Below are positions 47,025-57,809 of a DNA stretch of 64,000 nt, one piece after another (the stretch's first letter is position 1; each line of letters opens with the position of its first letter). Below the pieces are notes generated by a model, which made no database searches, had not been told where the DNA came from, and saw only the letters and a program-made list of their open reading frames with translations. The DNA is taken from NCBI GenBank assembly GCA_025360525.1, contig JANYCA010000189.1:1-64000 (forward strand). The letters run 5' to 3'. Position numbers and translations under genes: made by a program. The DNA comes from Chitinophagaceae bacterium. Lineage in GTDB: Bacteria; Bacteroidota; Bacteroidia; Chitinophagales; Chitinophagaceae.

Positions 47025-48200
47025 TTATTTTTTTATAGAAAACCTGTACACCGAACTTGTTTTATAAGTTTTTCCCGGTTCCAAAATTGTTGATGGAAAG
47101 GCAGGTTGATTGGGCGAATCCGGAAAGTGCTGTGTCTCTAAACAAAAGGCTGTTCTAAAATTATCCATGCCGCCATCCTTCATTTTATTTTTTGAGTGCA
47201 TAAAATTGCCGCCATAAAATTGAATCCCCGGTTCCTGGGTAAGCACCTCCATCTCGATGCCTGTTTTATCTCCTGTAACAATTGCGGCAGTATTTAAACC
47301 GGTTCCTTTGTTTGCATTCAATACAAAATTATGATCGTAACCCAAGCCGTTTTTAATCTGTATATTATTAGCATCTACGTTTTTTCCAATCATTGTTTGC
47401 GAACGAAAATCAAATGGCGTATTGGCAACCGGCTCGTTTTTTCCTGTTGGTATTAGGGTTGAATCAACAGCTGTATAGCTATCTGCATTTATCATCAGCA
47501 CATGATTATTGATAGTGCCACTGCCTTGCCCGTTTAAATTAAAGAAGGCATGATTGGTAAGGTTTACTACCGTTTTTTTATCGGTGCTTGCTTCGTAATC
47601 AAGTTTCAGTTCGTTCTCATTTGTCAGGGTATATATAACTTTCACCTGCAGGTTGCCGGGGTAACCTTCTTCCATATCTTTTGATAAATAGGTAAGCTCT
47701 AATACACTATCGCCTATCTGTTTGGCGTCCCACACTACATATTGAAACCCTTTTTTACCGCCATGTAAGGTATTTTGACCGTTATTGGTTGCGAGTGAAT
47801 ATTGTTTACCATCTAAAGTAAATTTCCCTTTGGCGATACGGTTGCCATACCGGCCGATAGTAGCTCCAAAGTAAGGCTCAGTGCTGGCCTGGTATTGCTG
47901 AACACTGTTAAACCCTATCACAACATCCGTTAGTTTCCCGTCTTTATCAGGTACTAATAAACTTACCAGCCTGCCACCAAAATTGGTAATAGCGGCCTGC
48001 ATACCATTACTATTTTTTAAAACATACAGATCAGTTTTTTTATTATCGATGGTTTGCTGAAAGCCAGCTGCAGATGGAAGCATGGTCGTTTTTTTTGTAG
48101 TGCTGTCGCTCTCCGTTGTTGCAGTTGTTGTAGCGCCATTGTTACAACTGGCTGCTGTAAACACGAAAGAGATTGCGAAAAATAATTTAGAAAGGTTCAT
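47025..48200 (-). CDS. galM: Aldose 1-epimerase, lipoprotein
   Basis: AASCNNG lipobox; ATIGRYGNRIAKGKFTLDG; NLTNHAFFNLNG; FCLETQHFPDSPN. Confidence 0.94.
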   Translation of the reverse strand: MNLSKLFFAISFVFTAASCNNGATTTATTESDSTTKKTTMLPSAAGFQQTIDNKKTDLYVLKNSNGMQAAITNFGGRLVSLLVPDKDGKLTDVVIGFNSVQQYQASTEPYFGATIGRYGNRIAKGKFTLDGKQYSLATNNGQNTLHGGKKGFQYVVWDAKQIGDSVLELTYLSKDMEEGYPGNLQVKVIYTLTNENELKLDYEASTDKKTVVNLTNHAFFNLNGQGSGTINNHVLMINADSYTAVDSTLIPTGKNEPVANTPFDFRSQTMIGKNVDANNIQIKNGLGYDHNFVLNANKGTGLNTAAIVTGDKTGIEMEVLTQEPGIQFYGGNFMHSKNKMKDGGMDNFRTAFCLETQHFPDSPNQPAFPSTILEPGKTYKTSSVYRFSIKK

Positions 48201-48221
48201 ATAAATTCGTTTGATTGTTTA

Positions 48222-49262
48222 CTAAGTTGTTTTTTGGGGAATTGCATTATGCAATTTCATTTCCCACCGCCAGGAATCTTTTACCATATCCCTGATATTT
48301 TTTTCTGCCCTCCATTGCAGTACGGTATTGGCTTTGCTTACATCAGCATAAATAGCTGCAGCATCACCCGCACGCCGTGGCCCAATTGTGTAATTCAACT
48401 GCACCTTATTTTCAGTCTCAAAACTATTGATTAATTCCAATACAGAGCATCCTATACCAGTGCCAATATTAAATACTTCGTACCTGCTTTCCATTTTATC
48501 TTCCAGCATTCTTTCGCAACTTTTTACATGCGCCTTTGCCAAATCCACCACATGTATATAGTCCCGGATGCAAGTGCCATCTGCTGTATCATAATCATTT
48601 CCATACACTGTCAATTGCTTTATTTTACCAATGGCGGTTTGGGTAATATATGGCATCAGGTTGTTGGGTGTGCCTAGTGGCAGCTCTCCAATTAAGGCAG
48701 ACTCATGTGCACCGACAGGGTTAAAGTAACGCAGCGAAATCACCTTTATATTTTCTGCTGCGGATGTTTTTTCTAACATATCTTCTCCTATTTGTTTGGT
48801 ACTTCCATAAGCTGATAACGCCTTTTTAAAAGCGGTTGTTTCTTTAACAGGCAGGCCATCCGGGTCGCCATAAACAGTAGCAGAAGAGGAAAAAACTATA
48901 TTGCTGCAATCGGCTACCAACATGCATTCCAGCAGGTTAAGTAAAGGAAGGATGTTGTTGTAGAAATATTTCAATGGCTTTTGCACGGACTCAGCCACAG
49001 CTTTATGTGCAGCAAAATGTATCACCGCATCCAATGGCTTTTCCTTTTCAAAAAGATAACTTAATGCCTCCTTGTCGCATACATCTATATTATAAAAAGT
49101 CGGACGCTTTTGTGTGATGGTACTCATACATTCGAGGACCGAAATATTTGCGTTGCAGAGATTATCAGCAATCACCACTTCATACCCATGCTGCAGCAAT
49201 TCCACCACCGTATGTGAACCAATGTAACCCATACCGCCGGTAACCAATATCTTTTTTGTCAT
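48222..49262 (-). CDS. galE: UDP-glucose 4-epimerase
   Basis: ILVTGGMGYIGSHTVVELL; YGSTKQIGEDML; RRAGDAAAIYAD. Confidence 0.96.
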   Translation of the reverse strand: MTKKILVTGGMGYIGSHTVVELLQHGYEVVIADNLCNANISVLECMSTITQKRPTFYNIDVCDKEALSYLFEKEKPLDAVIHFAAHKAVAESVQKPLKYFYNNILPLLNLLECMLVADCSNIVFSSSATVYGDPDGLPVKETTAFKKALSAYGSTKQIGEDMLEKTSAAENIKVISLRYFNPVGAHESALIGELPLGTPNNLMPYITQTAIGKIKQLTVYGNDYDTADGTCIRDYIHVVDLAKAHVKSCERMLEDKMESRYEVFNIGTGIGCSVLELINSFETENKVQLNYTIGPRRAGDAAAIYADVSKANTVLQWRAEKNIRDMVKDSWRWEMKLHNAIPQKTT

Positions 49263-49365
49263 ACTTTTATTGTTGCGTTGTCTACATTCTTTTTTGACTG
49301 GTATTACGGTTATGTGGACGTTGTGTTAAGTAAAACATTGAAATAGTTGGTTGAAAAATATTTTA

Positions 49366-50535
49366 TTAAATCACAACTTCTTCCGTCCCATTTTCAATGT
49401 TAGCAATATAAGCAGATAAATTCAATCCCATTTTTTCTTTATACCCGTTGGTTAATTTTTCAACCAGTTTCGGGATGGCTGCATCTTTTACGATGTTGAT
49501 GGTACAGCCGCCAAAACCTCCACCCATCATCCTAGCACCCAATACGTCAGGATTGTTTTTTACCTGTTCTACCAGCCAGTCGGCCTCCCTGCAACTCACT
49601 TCATAGAGTTTGCTAAGGCCATCGTGTGTGGCAAACATTTTTTTACCTAATGCTGCAATATCCCCCGCTTCCAAATCTTTACAGCCATTTAGCAACCGTT
49701 GAATTTCTTCCACTACATATTTACATCGGTTATAAATAATTGCATCTTTTGGTGCCACCTGTTTTTCCAACATTTCCATGCTTACATCCCTCAGTGAATT
49801 TACTTCGGGATGATGCGCTTTAACCCAAGCCACCCCTTGCTCACACTGGCTTCGGCGTTCGTTATATGCAGAGGAGGCGAGCGAATGTTCTACATTGGTA
49901 TTAAGCAATACAATTTTATATCCATGCAAAACAAAGGGCTTATATTCATAGGCCAATGTTTTGCAATCTAATTTTATTACATGATCTTTTTTGCCAAACA
50001 TACTGGCGAACATATCCATGATACCACACATAACCCCGGAAAAACTGTGCTCCGCTTTTTGTGCAATACGCACCATTTCCATTTTATCGATACCCAATTC
50101 AAATAAATTGTTTAATGCCAAAACGGTGGCGCATTCCACGGCTGCAGAAGATGAAAGTCCAGCACCAATTGGCACATCTCCATCCAACGCTAAATTAAAC
50201 CCGCCAATTTTGTACCCTCGTTTTATTAACTGATCTGCCACGCCGAGAATATAGGTAGCCCATGTTTTAGTAGGTTCTATGTCAGCAATTGCCACTTCAA
50301 ATTTTTCTTTGAAGTCAACGGAGTACAAATTTATTTGACCATCTGTGCGTTTGCTTACGGCTACGTAGATGGCCTTATCTATTGCAGCAGGCAATACAAA
50401 GCCTTCATTGTAATCTACATGCTCACCAATAATATTTACCCTCCCCGGGGAGCGAACAATTAACGATGCTTTATGCAAAAACTGATCGTTGAATGTATCC
50501 ACAACATTCTTAACTGCTATGTTCATTAATTTCAT
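49366..50535 (-). CDS. galK: Galactokinase
   Basis: RSPGRVNIIGEHVDYNEGFVLPAAI; GDVPIGAGLSSSAAVE; GARMMGGGFGGCTI. Confidence 0.97.
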   Translation of the reverse strand: MKLMNIAVKNVVDTFNDQFLHKASLIVRSPGRVNIIGEHVDYNEGFVLPAAIDKAIYVAVSKRTDGQINLYSVDFKEKFEVAIADIEPTKTWATYILGVADQLIKRGYKIGGFNLALDGDVPIGAGLSSSAAVECATVLALNNLFELGIDKMEMVRIAQKAEHSFSGVMCGIMDMFASMFGKKDHVIKLDCKTLAYEYKPFVLHGYKIVLLNTNVEHSLASSAYNERRSQCEQGVAWVKAHHPEVNSLRDVSMEMLEKQVAPKDAIIYNRCKYVVEEIQRLLNGCKDLEAGDIAALGKKMFATHDGLSKLYEVSCREADWLVEQVKNNPDVLGARMMGGGFGGCTINIVKDAAIPKLVEKLTNGYKEKMGLNLSAYIANIENGTEEVVI

Positions 50536-50650
50536 TTTAGCTTCATTATCTTCTTACACAGATCTTTTATTTCCATTAAAATAATTACTGCAACGGGCTA
50601 TAGATTTTTGATTGCGACTAATACTATTTTCCTGTTTTTGGTATCATTAA

Positions 50651-51724
50651 TTATTCGCCCGATGGGATGGTTACTGCAGTTCCTGTTTTAACGGGTATCC
50701 CCAGGTTAGGCGTACCATCTGTGTTCCAACTAATTTTTTGCATCCGGATATTTCTTGTTGATCCGCAGCCCTGCCCTGTACTGGTATTGGCGTGGTAAAT
50801 AATCCAGTCTTCGGTGCCATCCGGTGATTTAAAGAAAGCATTATGGCCCGGGCCATATGCATTGTTAGCGGATTGTTTTGTAAAGATGGGTTGTGCATTT
50901 TTTGTCCAGTCTGCAGCCTGCAACGGGTTGCCACCGTCTTTTAAAGTAAGCATGCCCAATGCATAATCATCCGTCCAGCAACCGCTGGCAGAATAAATAA
51001 GAAATGTTTTTCCACTGCTGTTTTTTAAAACCTCTGGTCCTTCATTTACAGGCCCACCGTTTACTTCCCACGATAATTCTGGCTGCGTAAGTTTTATCGC
51101 AGGTGCCTCCAGCGTCCATGGGTTGGTCATTTTAGCAATGTAAATATTTTGATTTTGCAAAGCGATTATGGGGCGGCCACTCCATATAAAATATTTGTTG
51201 CCATTGTATTCCAATACTGTTCCATCAATAGCCCAGAAGTCTGCATCGGTGGTAAAAACCCTTCCCTTATCAACCCATGTACCGGTAAGTGGATCGGCAT
51301 TACTGTTTTCAAGTACCCATGTACGCTGTGTATCATCCGGGCCGCTGCCAGCCGTGTAATACACGTACCATTTGCCATCTAAAAAATGCATTTCGGGCGC
51401 CCATACATTTGATGAATTAGGCGTGCCCGGTGCTGCTGAAAAAATAGTGGTAACAGGTGCGTTATTTATTTTAGTCATTGCAGCTGTTTTCCACATCGCT
51501 ACCCTATTGCCCAATGTATGGGTATAATAGTAAAAACCGTCTTTTTTTATCACCCATGGGTCGGAGCCACTTAGCAACGGGTTAGTAAAGGTGTTTACCG
51601 CCGGGGGTGGAGGGGGAGGCGGAGGGGGAGGATTATTGACCGTGTTGTTTTTGCTGCAAAATGGTGCAGTTGTCATTACCGCAAACAGTAATAATGAACC
51701 GGTTATTTTCTTTAAAAACAGCAT
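50651..51724 (-). CDS. GH43 lipoprotein with an N-terminal poly-proline linker
   Basis: APFCSKNN lipobox, 12-Pro run, FTNPLLSGSDPWVIKKDGFYYYTHT; paralog of 45939-46994. Confidence 0.9.
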   Translation of the reverse strand: MLFLKKITGSLLLFAVMTTAPFCSKNNTVNNPPPPPPPPPPAVNTFTNPLLSGSDPWVIKKDGFYYYTHTLGNRVAMWKTAAMTKINNAPVTTIFSAAPGTPNSSNVWAPEMHFLDGKWYVYYTAGSGPDDTQRTWVLENSNADPLTGTWVDKGRVFTTDADFWAIDGTVLEYNGNKYFIWSGRPIIALQNQNIYIAKMTNPWTLEAPAIKLTQPELSWEVNGGPVNEGPEVLKNSSGKTFLIYSASGCWTDDYALGMLTLKDGGNPLQAADWTKNAQPIFTKQSANNAYGPGHNAFFKSPDGTEDWIIYHANTSTGQGCGSTRNIRMQKISWNTDGTPNLGIPVKTGTAVTIPSGE

Positions 51725-51773
51725 GGCGATTGATTAATTATGACAAGTTGCTACAAAAAATTTTATTGCTGTC

Positions 51774-52907
51774 TTAATTTTTTTGGGTGATGGATTTTAT
51801 AAAATCTACTTCCGTTTTTTTATAAGGATTTCCATCAGTTTTAAAAATATCATGGAACCACAATACAGGTTCACCTGTATATTTTACCTGCCAGCTGTCC
51901 CAGGGATAAATAGTTTGCATTTTACCATCTACCAGGCCCCAGTTAAATGCGGCCACTTTGTATTTTTTTGCTACCGGTAAGGATGTTTCAAAAAAACTTC
52001 CATTACCACGAGACATGTATTCGGTGCAGATAACAGGGCGCAGATACCGTTGCAACTGCACAATACATTTTTCAAAATCTTCGGCACCGCCATAATTATG
52101 AAACGAAATAATGTCCGACTCTTCTATCATCAGTTTTTCAATCGCCTTCAAACTGTCGTGGCTTATCCAGTTGCCTGCCCAAATTCCGGCAGTAATGGGC
52201 TGGGAAGGACTGGCTGACCGGGTCCATACAAAAACTTTTTTCAGCAGATTTTGCACCAATGCTACTTTGTTGTAGGGTTCAAAACGGCCATAGCTTTTAT
52301 CGTTTGTATTATCAGGTTCGTTCCATACATCCCAACCTAACACACGATTATCATTCCTGAAAAAAGATACCATATCGGTAACGTATTTTTTAAGCCGTGG
52401 GTACTGCGTAGAATCTTTCAATGCATCTGCACCGGGGCTTTGCACCCAGCCCGAGTTGTGTAAAAAAGGTGCAGGTTCATGCTGCTTTCCTTTATGGGGA
52501 AAAGGGTCCCAGCAGGAATCGAACAATACAAATAATGGCCTAATGCCATAACGACTTGCAATTCGCAAAAATATATCTACCCGCTTTTTAAATCCCTGTG
52601 GGTCTTGTTGGTAGGCAAGGTCGTGCAAAAAAACCCTCATGGTATTCATGCCTATCGAAGCAGCCAATTTTAACTCACGGGCAATAGTAGCCGTATCAAA
52701 AGTTTCGGCCTGCCACATTTCCAATTCGTTGATGGCGTTACTTGGCAGAAAATTAGCACCCACCAACCATGGCTGATTGCTGTACCAAATTGTTGCTTTT
52801 TCTTTTGTCCAAATTTGCCTGTTTCCTGTACTGTTTTTTTGTCCATTAGCCTGCAGCAAAAAAAACAACAGTAGTATTGATAAGGTAATTTTCCTGATTT
52901 TCATCAA
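51774..52907 (-). CDS. Cellulase/GH5-like TIM-barrel glycoside hydrolase, secreted
   Basis: WLVGANFLPSNAINELEMWQ; NTMRVFLHDLAYQQDP; GWDVWNEPDN; ICTEYMSR. Confidence 0.85.
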   Translation of the reverse strand: MMKIRKITLSILLLFFLLQANGQKNSTGNRQIWTKEKATIWYSNQPWLVGANFLPSNAINELEMWQAETFDTATIARELKLAASIGMNTMRVFLHDLAYQQDPQGFKKRVDIFLRIASRYGIRPLFVLFDSCWDPFPHKGKQHEPAPFLHNSGWVQSPGADALKDSTQYPRLKKYVTDMVSFFRNDNRVLGWDVWNEPDNTNDKSYGRFEPYNKVALVQNLLKKVFVWTRSASPSQPITAGIWAGNWISHDSLKAIEKLMIEESDIISFHNYGGAEDFEKCIVQLQRYLRPVICTEYMSRGNGSFFETSLPVAKKYKVAAFNWGLVDGKMQTIYPWDSWQVKYTGEPVLWFHDIFKTDGNPYKKTEVDFIKSITQKN

Positions 52908-53065
52908 AGCGATTTTTATTTAGTAAAAAATATCTACGGAATTATACTGCTGAAAAATGCTAAAATGATTTAAAATGTATTGGTAAACAACAAATTCCTT
53001 AACTGTTTTCACAACATTTTAATGGGTAATTCAGCATGGATAAACAGCATTATTTTGCCAGCCGC

Positions 53066-53112
53066 ATTATAAAATAATAAAGAGCGGATGCACTTAAAAG
53101 GGTGCATCCGCT
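53066..53112 (-). terminator. Rho-independent terminator after susD
   Basis: Perfect 11-bp stem AGCGGATGCAC/GTGCATCCGCT followed by a T-rich tract on the minus strand. Confidence 0.75.
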
Positions 53113-53116
53113 TGTG

Positions 53117-54700
53117 TTAATAGTTTGGATTTTGTTTCAGATTGGGATTAATATCTAAATCGAATAATGGAATAGGCAAAAATTCATGTTTTCCAACAAT
53201 AAAATTTTTAAAGGCTGCATCTCTGGAAGCCAGTGCAGGTGATAAATCACCCCAACGGGAAAGGTCTTCCCAGCGGTGACCTTCTGCAGAAAGCTCGGTA
53301 ATGCGTTCATGTTTTAATTGAGCTAAAAACTGATCTTTATTTAGCCCCGGCATAGCAACACTTAGCGTAGCAATACCGGCCCTTTGCCTAACTCTATCTA
53401 CAAAAGGATAGGCCTGTGCTGTTTGCCCGGTAGCATTTAAAGCTTCGGCGTATAACAGCAACACATCAGCATACCGGATATAACGGTAGTTGTTGCCAGA
53501 GTGAAAAACTTCACCATTCATGGTAGCATCATCTAAAAATTTTCTTAAATAAACGGTGCGGTTGGTAGCTACTCCAATGGGATCGTTTGCATCGTTTGAA
53601 TAATTTCGTGATGTCCATGACTGCCCATACACCATTGTAAAATCGGGGCCCTTTACATCAGTAGAATCATATAAAAATGTAGCGGCAATTCTTGGGTCTC
53701 TTTGTCCGTTGGTTTGATTTTCTTTTAAAAATTCCCACACAACCCAGCGTTGTGCCTGCCCGTCGGTAAAGCCTATTGGACGTGGGGCAAAAAATGGCGG
53801 GATAGAAGTACCATAATTTAATTTATCAGGTGTATTATTGGGATTGCCATCTCCTGCATCATTATCAAATGCGTCAATTGGATTAGCAGCATTTTGAAAT
53901 TCGAAAACCGACTCTGCATTATTTTCAGCGTTGCTGTTTTCAATGAAGTTGTCCTGGTAATTGGGCACAAGTGAATAAAGTGCTGCACCCGGTCCTTCCA
54001 CGAGCCATTGAAAAGCAGTTTTAGCTTCGTCGTATTTATGTTGCTGCATATAAACTTTTCCCAGCATGGCATAGGCTGCGCCCTTGGTAGCTTTTCCTTT
54101 GTTATTGGCATCATAAGAGGGCGGTAAAACATTGGCGGCATCTGAAAAATCTTTTGCTGCAACTGCATAAACCTGTTCTTGAGAAGAGGTGGCAGGATAA
54201 TCTGTGGGCTTAGAGGCGTTGAGTAAAATTGGTACGTTGCCATAATGCTGCCCCAAGGTGTAACAAAATAATCCCCTCATGAATTTTGCTTCACCCAGCA
54301 TTTGCTGTTTAAGGGTTTCATCCATACTAATTGTTGGCACATTATCCAGCACCTGGTTGCACCGGTTTATACCGATGTAGCAGTCGCCCCAAAGGCTTGA
54401 TATTAATCCATCGTTATAATTTTCGTAATTAAACAAATCAAAGTAATTGCGTATCCATGGAGCTGGACTTGTACTAAATGCTTCATCTGCACGTACAATG
54501 GTTAAAAAGTGCATCCACCTGCTGAGCGCACCCCGGTGATAGGTACTGTAAACTGCGTTTAAGCCTTGCTGTGCATCTGCTGCAGAAAGCCAAAACTGCT
54601 GGGTGGTAGCCTGGTTTGGATTAGTAATATCCAATTCACTTTTTTTACAGCCGGCACCAGCAATTACTGTTACCGCTATTATTATAAATATTTTTTTCAT
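53117..54700 (-). CDS. SusD/RagB family nutrient-binding outer membrane lipoprotein
   Basis: AGCKKSELDITNPNQ; YRYIRYADVLLLYAEALNATG; ERITELSAEGHRWEDLSRWG. Confidence 0.96.
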   Translation of the reverse strand: MKKIFIIIAVTVIAGAGCKKSELDITNPNQATTQQFWLSAADAQQGLNAVYSTYHRGALSRWMHFLTIVRADEAFSTSPAPWIRNYFDLFNYENYNDGLISSLWGDCYIGINRCNQVLDNVPTISMDETLKQQMLGEAKFMRGLFCYTLGQHYGNVPILLNASKPTDYPATSSQEQVYAVAAKDFSDAANVLPPSYDANNKGKATKGAAYAMLGKVYMQQHKYDEAKTAFQWLVEGPGAALYSLVPNYQDNFIENSNAENNAESVFEFQNAANPIDAFDNDAGDGNPNNTPDKLNYGTSIPPFFAPRPIGFTDGQAQRWVVWEFLKENQTNGQRDPRIAATFLYDSTDVKGPDFTMVYGQSWTSRNYSNDANDPIGVATNRTVYLRKFLDDATMNGEVFHSGNNYRYIRYADVLLLYAEALNATGQTAQAYPFVDRVRQRAGIATLSVAMPGLNKDQFLAQLKHERITELSAEGHRWEDLSRWGDLSPALASRDAAFKNFIVGKHEFLPIPLFDLDINPNLKQNPNY

Positions 54701-54722
54701 TGCTTCAATTAAGTTTTAAATA

Positions 54723-57700
54723 TTAAAAATCTGCCTGGATACCAAATGAAATAATGCGGCTGGATGGCCAGTTGCCAGCATCGAATCCACGGGAAATAAT
54801 TGATGTTCCCTGTACATCCGGATCAAGCCCTTTATATTTTGTTATGGTGAGCAGGTTTTGCCCGCTGATATAAATACGTGCATTGTTAAAAGATGCTTTA
54901 TTTAATATATTTTTTGGCAAAGTATAAGACAGCTCAAGATTACGAACCCTCAGGTAAGAGCCACTTTCGAGCCAGCGGTCGGTTTGCGACATATTGTTAG
55001 TGGTAACGGTAGGGTCGCTGGATTGGTTAACTGCAAGCCTTGCATCGGTACCGTTGGGGTTGGTGGGTGACCATGGATTAATATCGCTACGGAAATTTGC
55101 TAACTCATAGGCATCTAGCTGACGGCGGATATCGTTATAAATTTTATTACCAAAAATACCTACCAATTGAAGATTCAGATTAAACTGTCCATAACCAATG
55201 TTGAACTGTAAACCTCCCTGTAAAGTAGGCCATGGCGAACCTGCATACTGCCGGTCGTCGTTGTTAATGGTTCCATCGCCATTGGCATCAAGGTATTTTA
55301 CATCACCGGGTTTTGCATTGCCCTGTATCTTGCCACCATTCTTATCTACATAACTATCAATTTCCTGCTGACTTTTAAATATGCCGGCCGATTTAATCAC
55401 GTACCACTCACCAATAGAATGGCCCACCTGGGCACGGATGAAATTGGATGCTTCCAGGTAATCTACTTTGTTGCCCTGCGCATCCACGCCTCGGTTACCT
55501 ACTTCAACCACACGGTTTTTGATAGTAGTAAAATTGGCGGAAACATCCCATTTAAAACGGGAAGCAGATGAAATTTTACTGCGGTAAGTAGCAGAAAATT
55601 CTACACCGCTATTGCGGATGGAAGCTGCATTCACTGCAGGGTTACCACTTCCACCTAAGTATTGTGCCAGTGGCAAAAATACCAGTACATCTTTTGACAG
55701 GGAACTATAAACGTCTACCGATAAAGTTAGCCTGTTATTAAAAAGACCTGCATCTAAACCAACGTTTTTCTGTGTCCTGCTTTCCCAATGTATATCAGGG
55801 TTGGTGATCAAGGCCTGGTAACCTCCGGCGTATGCCGTTTGATTAACCCCATAAACCGCACGGGGAAATACATTAATTACAGATAAGTAATCCCAAGAAC
55901 CGAGTACATCGCTAAAGCCTAGCTTACCATACGATGCCCTTAGCTTTAAGTCGTTGATGGTATTCGATCTAAAAAACGACTCTTTGCTTATCCGCCAGGC
56001 AGCTGCTACAGAAGGAAAATAACCAGTTCTGAAATCAGCTCCAAAACGAGAATCCTGATCTATACGTCCTGTAAGGGTAAGCAGGTATCGGTCGTTGTAA
56101 GCATAATTGATACGGCCCAAATATCCATGCGACCGCCAGAATACAGGTGTACCGCCCGATGCAGACAATGCGCCGGTTGCCGAACTGATAGTGGTATATA
56201 GATTATTACCAGCTGTTAATAAATTTACCCTTCCACCACTGGTAATTTCTCTTTTTTGCTGGGTACGTGAAAACCCTGCAACAGCGCTGATGACATGTTT
56301 TCCAAAAGTTTTATTAAAATTAAGTGTGTTCTCCAGCAAGATATTGGTGTACCGCTGCCTGCTTTCTCCAATGCTGGTGTTAGGTGGCTGGTTGGCATAG
56401 CGCCAGATACCGGTGTCCCTTATTTCTTTAAAATAATCGAAGCTCACTTCTGCGCCTGCATTAAAGCGGTAGGTAAGCCAGTTGGTAACTTTAAATTCAA
56501 CAAAAGCATTGCCCACCAATTTTGCAAAATTGTACGTTTGCTTATCTAATGCTGCGTTAGCTGCATAATTGCTGGAGTAAGAAGGTACATCCGATGTACC
56601 CATTCCCCAGCTGCCGGGGTTAGCGGGAATATCTTTGTATTGTGAACCCCTAACTGCTATGATGGGTAATGATAGTGGTGCATCATAAAAAGCATTGACA
56701 CCACCGCCGGGATTTTTTCCATTGCTATTGCTGAACACTACGTTTTCGCCAAATGTTAAACGGCCTTTCTTTGATTCAGAATTGATACGCAGTGAAGCCC
56801 TGTCAAATTCGTTGGCAATTAATACGCCTTTGTTTTTATAATAGCCCGCAGATACAAGAAAGGTGCTTGTTTTAGAACCGCCGGATATGCCCACATTATA
56901 ATCCTGCACTGCCCCCTGGCGATAAAACTCATCCTGCCAATCTGTATTGATAGTGTTATTAGCAATCTGTGCTGCAATACCTGTTGGCAGTGTAACATTT
57001 GAGTTTAGATATTGCTGCTGAAAAGTTTTTAAAAATTGCGGTGCATCCATTACTTTCCATCGCTTAGGTATTTGCTGAATGCTGTACCGGGAGGAGAAGC
57101 TAATTTTAGCCGGGCCTTCTTTACCTTTTTTTGTTGTAATGATTACAACGCCATTACCGGCTCTTGAACCATAAATAGCCGCAGCAGATGCATCTTTTAA
57201 AATCTGTATGGTAGCAACATCATCGGGGTTTACAGTAGTGTTTGCATCTGTAAGCATTCCATCAATAACATACAATGGAGAAGAATTGCCGAAGTTAGCG
57301 ACACCTCTTATTTCAATGGCTGCATTTGAACCCGGCGCACCCCCATTACGTACGGTAACCCCTGGCACTAAGCCCTGGATTGCTTCGCCGATAGATTGCG
57401 AAGAAATTTTATTTGCATCTGCCATGTTTACAACGCCGGCTGCCCCTGTCAAATCTTTTTTGCGCACCGTTTGATACCCAATAACAACTACATCGCTTAA
57501 AATATTATCGCCTGCTTCCAGTGTTTCGGTTACTGAATTGCCAGTTGCTGTCACTTCTTTTGTTTTATACCCCACAGAGCTTATCACCAGTATACTACCT
57601 TGCGGCGCATCAATACTGAACGCACCTTTTGCATCTGCTACAGCAACCTTATTGGTGCCTTTAACGGCAATGGTGGCACCGGATAACGGGTCGCCTGTGG

Positions 57701-57809
57701 CCGACTTAAGTTTACCGCTGATAATATGCTGTGCAAATGCCCCGAAGCTGAGTAAAAGTGCAACAGCCATGCTGATGGTGAATTTAAACAGTCGCTTTTT
57801 TTGTTTCAT
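54723..57809 (-). CDS. SusC/RagA family TonB-linked outer membrane protein
   Basis: Carboxypeptidase-like N-domain; plug SQSIGEAIQGLVPGV; ILKDASAAAIYGSRAGNGVVIITTKKG. Confidence 0.97.
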   Translation of the reverse strand: MKQKKRLFKFTISMAVALLLSFGAFAQHIISGKLKSATGDPLSGATIAVKGTNKVAVADAKGAFSIDAPQGSILVISSVGYKTKEVTATGNSVTETLEAGDNILSDVVVIGYQTVRKKDLTGAAGVVNMADANKISSQSIGEAIQGLVPGVTVRNGGAPGSNAAIEIRGVANFGNSSPLYVIDGMLTDANTTVNPDDVATIQILKDASAAAIYGSRAGNGVVIITTKKGKEGPAKISFSSRYSIQQIPKRWKVMDAPQFLKTFQQQYLNSNVTLPTGIAAQIANNTINTDWQDEFYRQGAVQDYNVGISGGSKTSTFLVSAGYYKNKGVLIANEFDRASLRINSESKKGRLTFGENVVFSNSNGKNPGGGVNAFYDAPLSLPIIAVRGSQYKDIPANPGSWGMGTSDVPSYSSNYAANAALDKQTYNFAKLVGNAFVEFKVTNWLTYRFNAGAEVSFDYFKEIRDTGIWRYANQPPNTSIGESRQRYTNILLENTLNFNKTFGKHVISAVAGFSRTQQKREITSGGRVNLLTAGNNLYTTISSATGALSASGGTPVFWRSHGYLGRINYAYNDRYLLTLTGRIDQDSRFGADFRTGYFPSVAAAWRISKESFFRSNTINDLKLRASYGKLGFSDVLGSWDYLSVINVFPRAVYGVNQTAYAGGYQALITNPDIHWESRTQKNVGLDAGLFNNRLTLSVDVYSSLSKDVLVFLPLAQYLGGSGNPAVNAASIRNSGVEFSATYRSKISSASRFKWDVSANFTTIKNRVVEVGNRGVDAQGNKVDYLEASNFIRAQVGHSIGEWYVIKSAGIFKSQQEIDSYVDKNGGKIQGNAKPGDVKYLDANGDGTINNDDRQYAGSPWPTLQGGLQFNIGYGQFNLNLQLVGIFGNKIYNDIRRQLDAYELANFRSDINPWSPTNPNGTDARLAVNQSSDPTVTTNNMSQTDRWLESGSYLRVRNLELSYTLPKNILNKASFNNARIYISGQNLLTITKYKGLDPDVQGTSIISRGFDAGNWPSSRIISFGIQADF

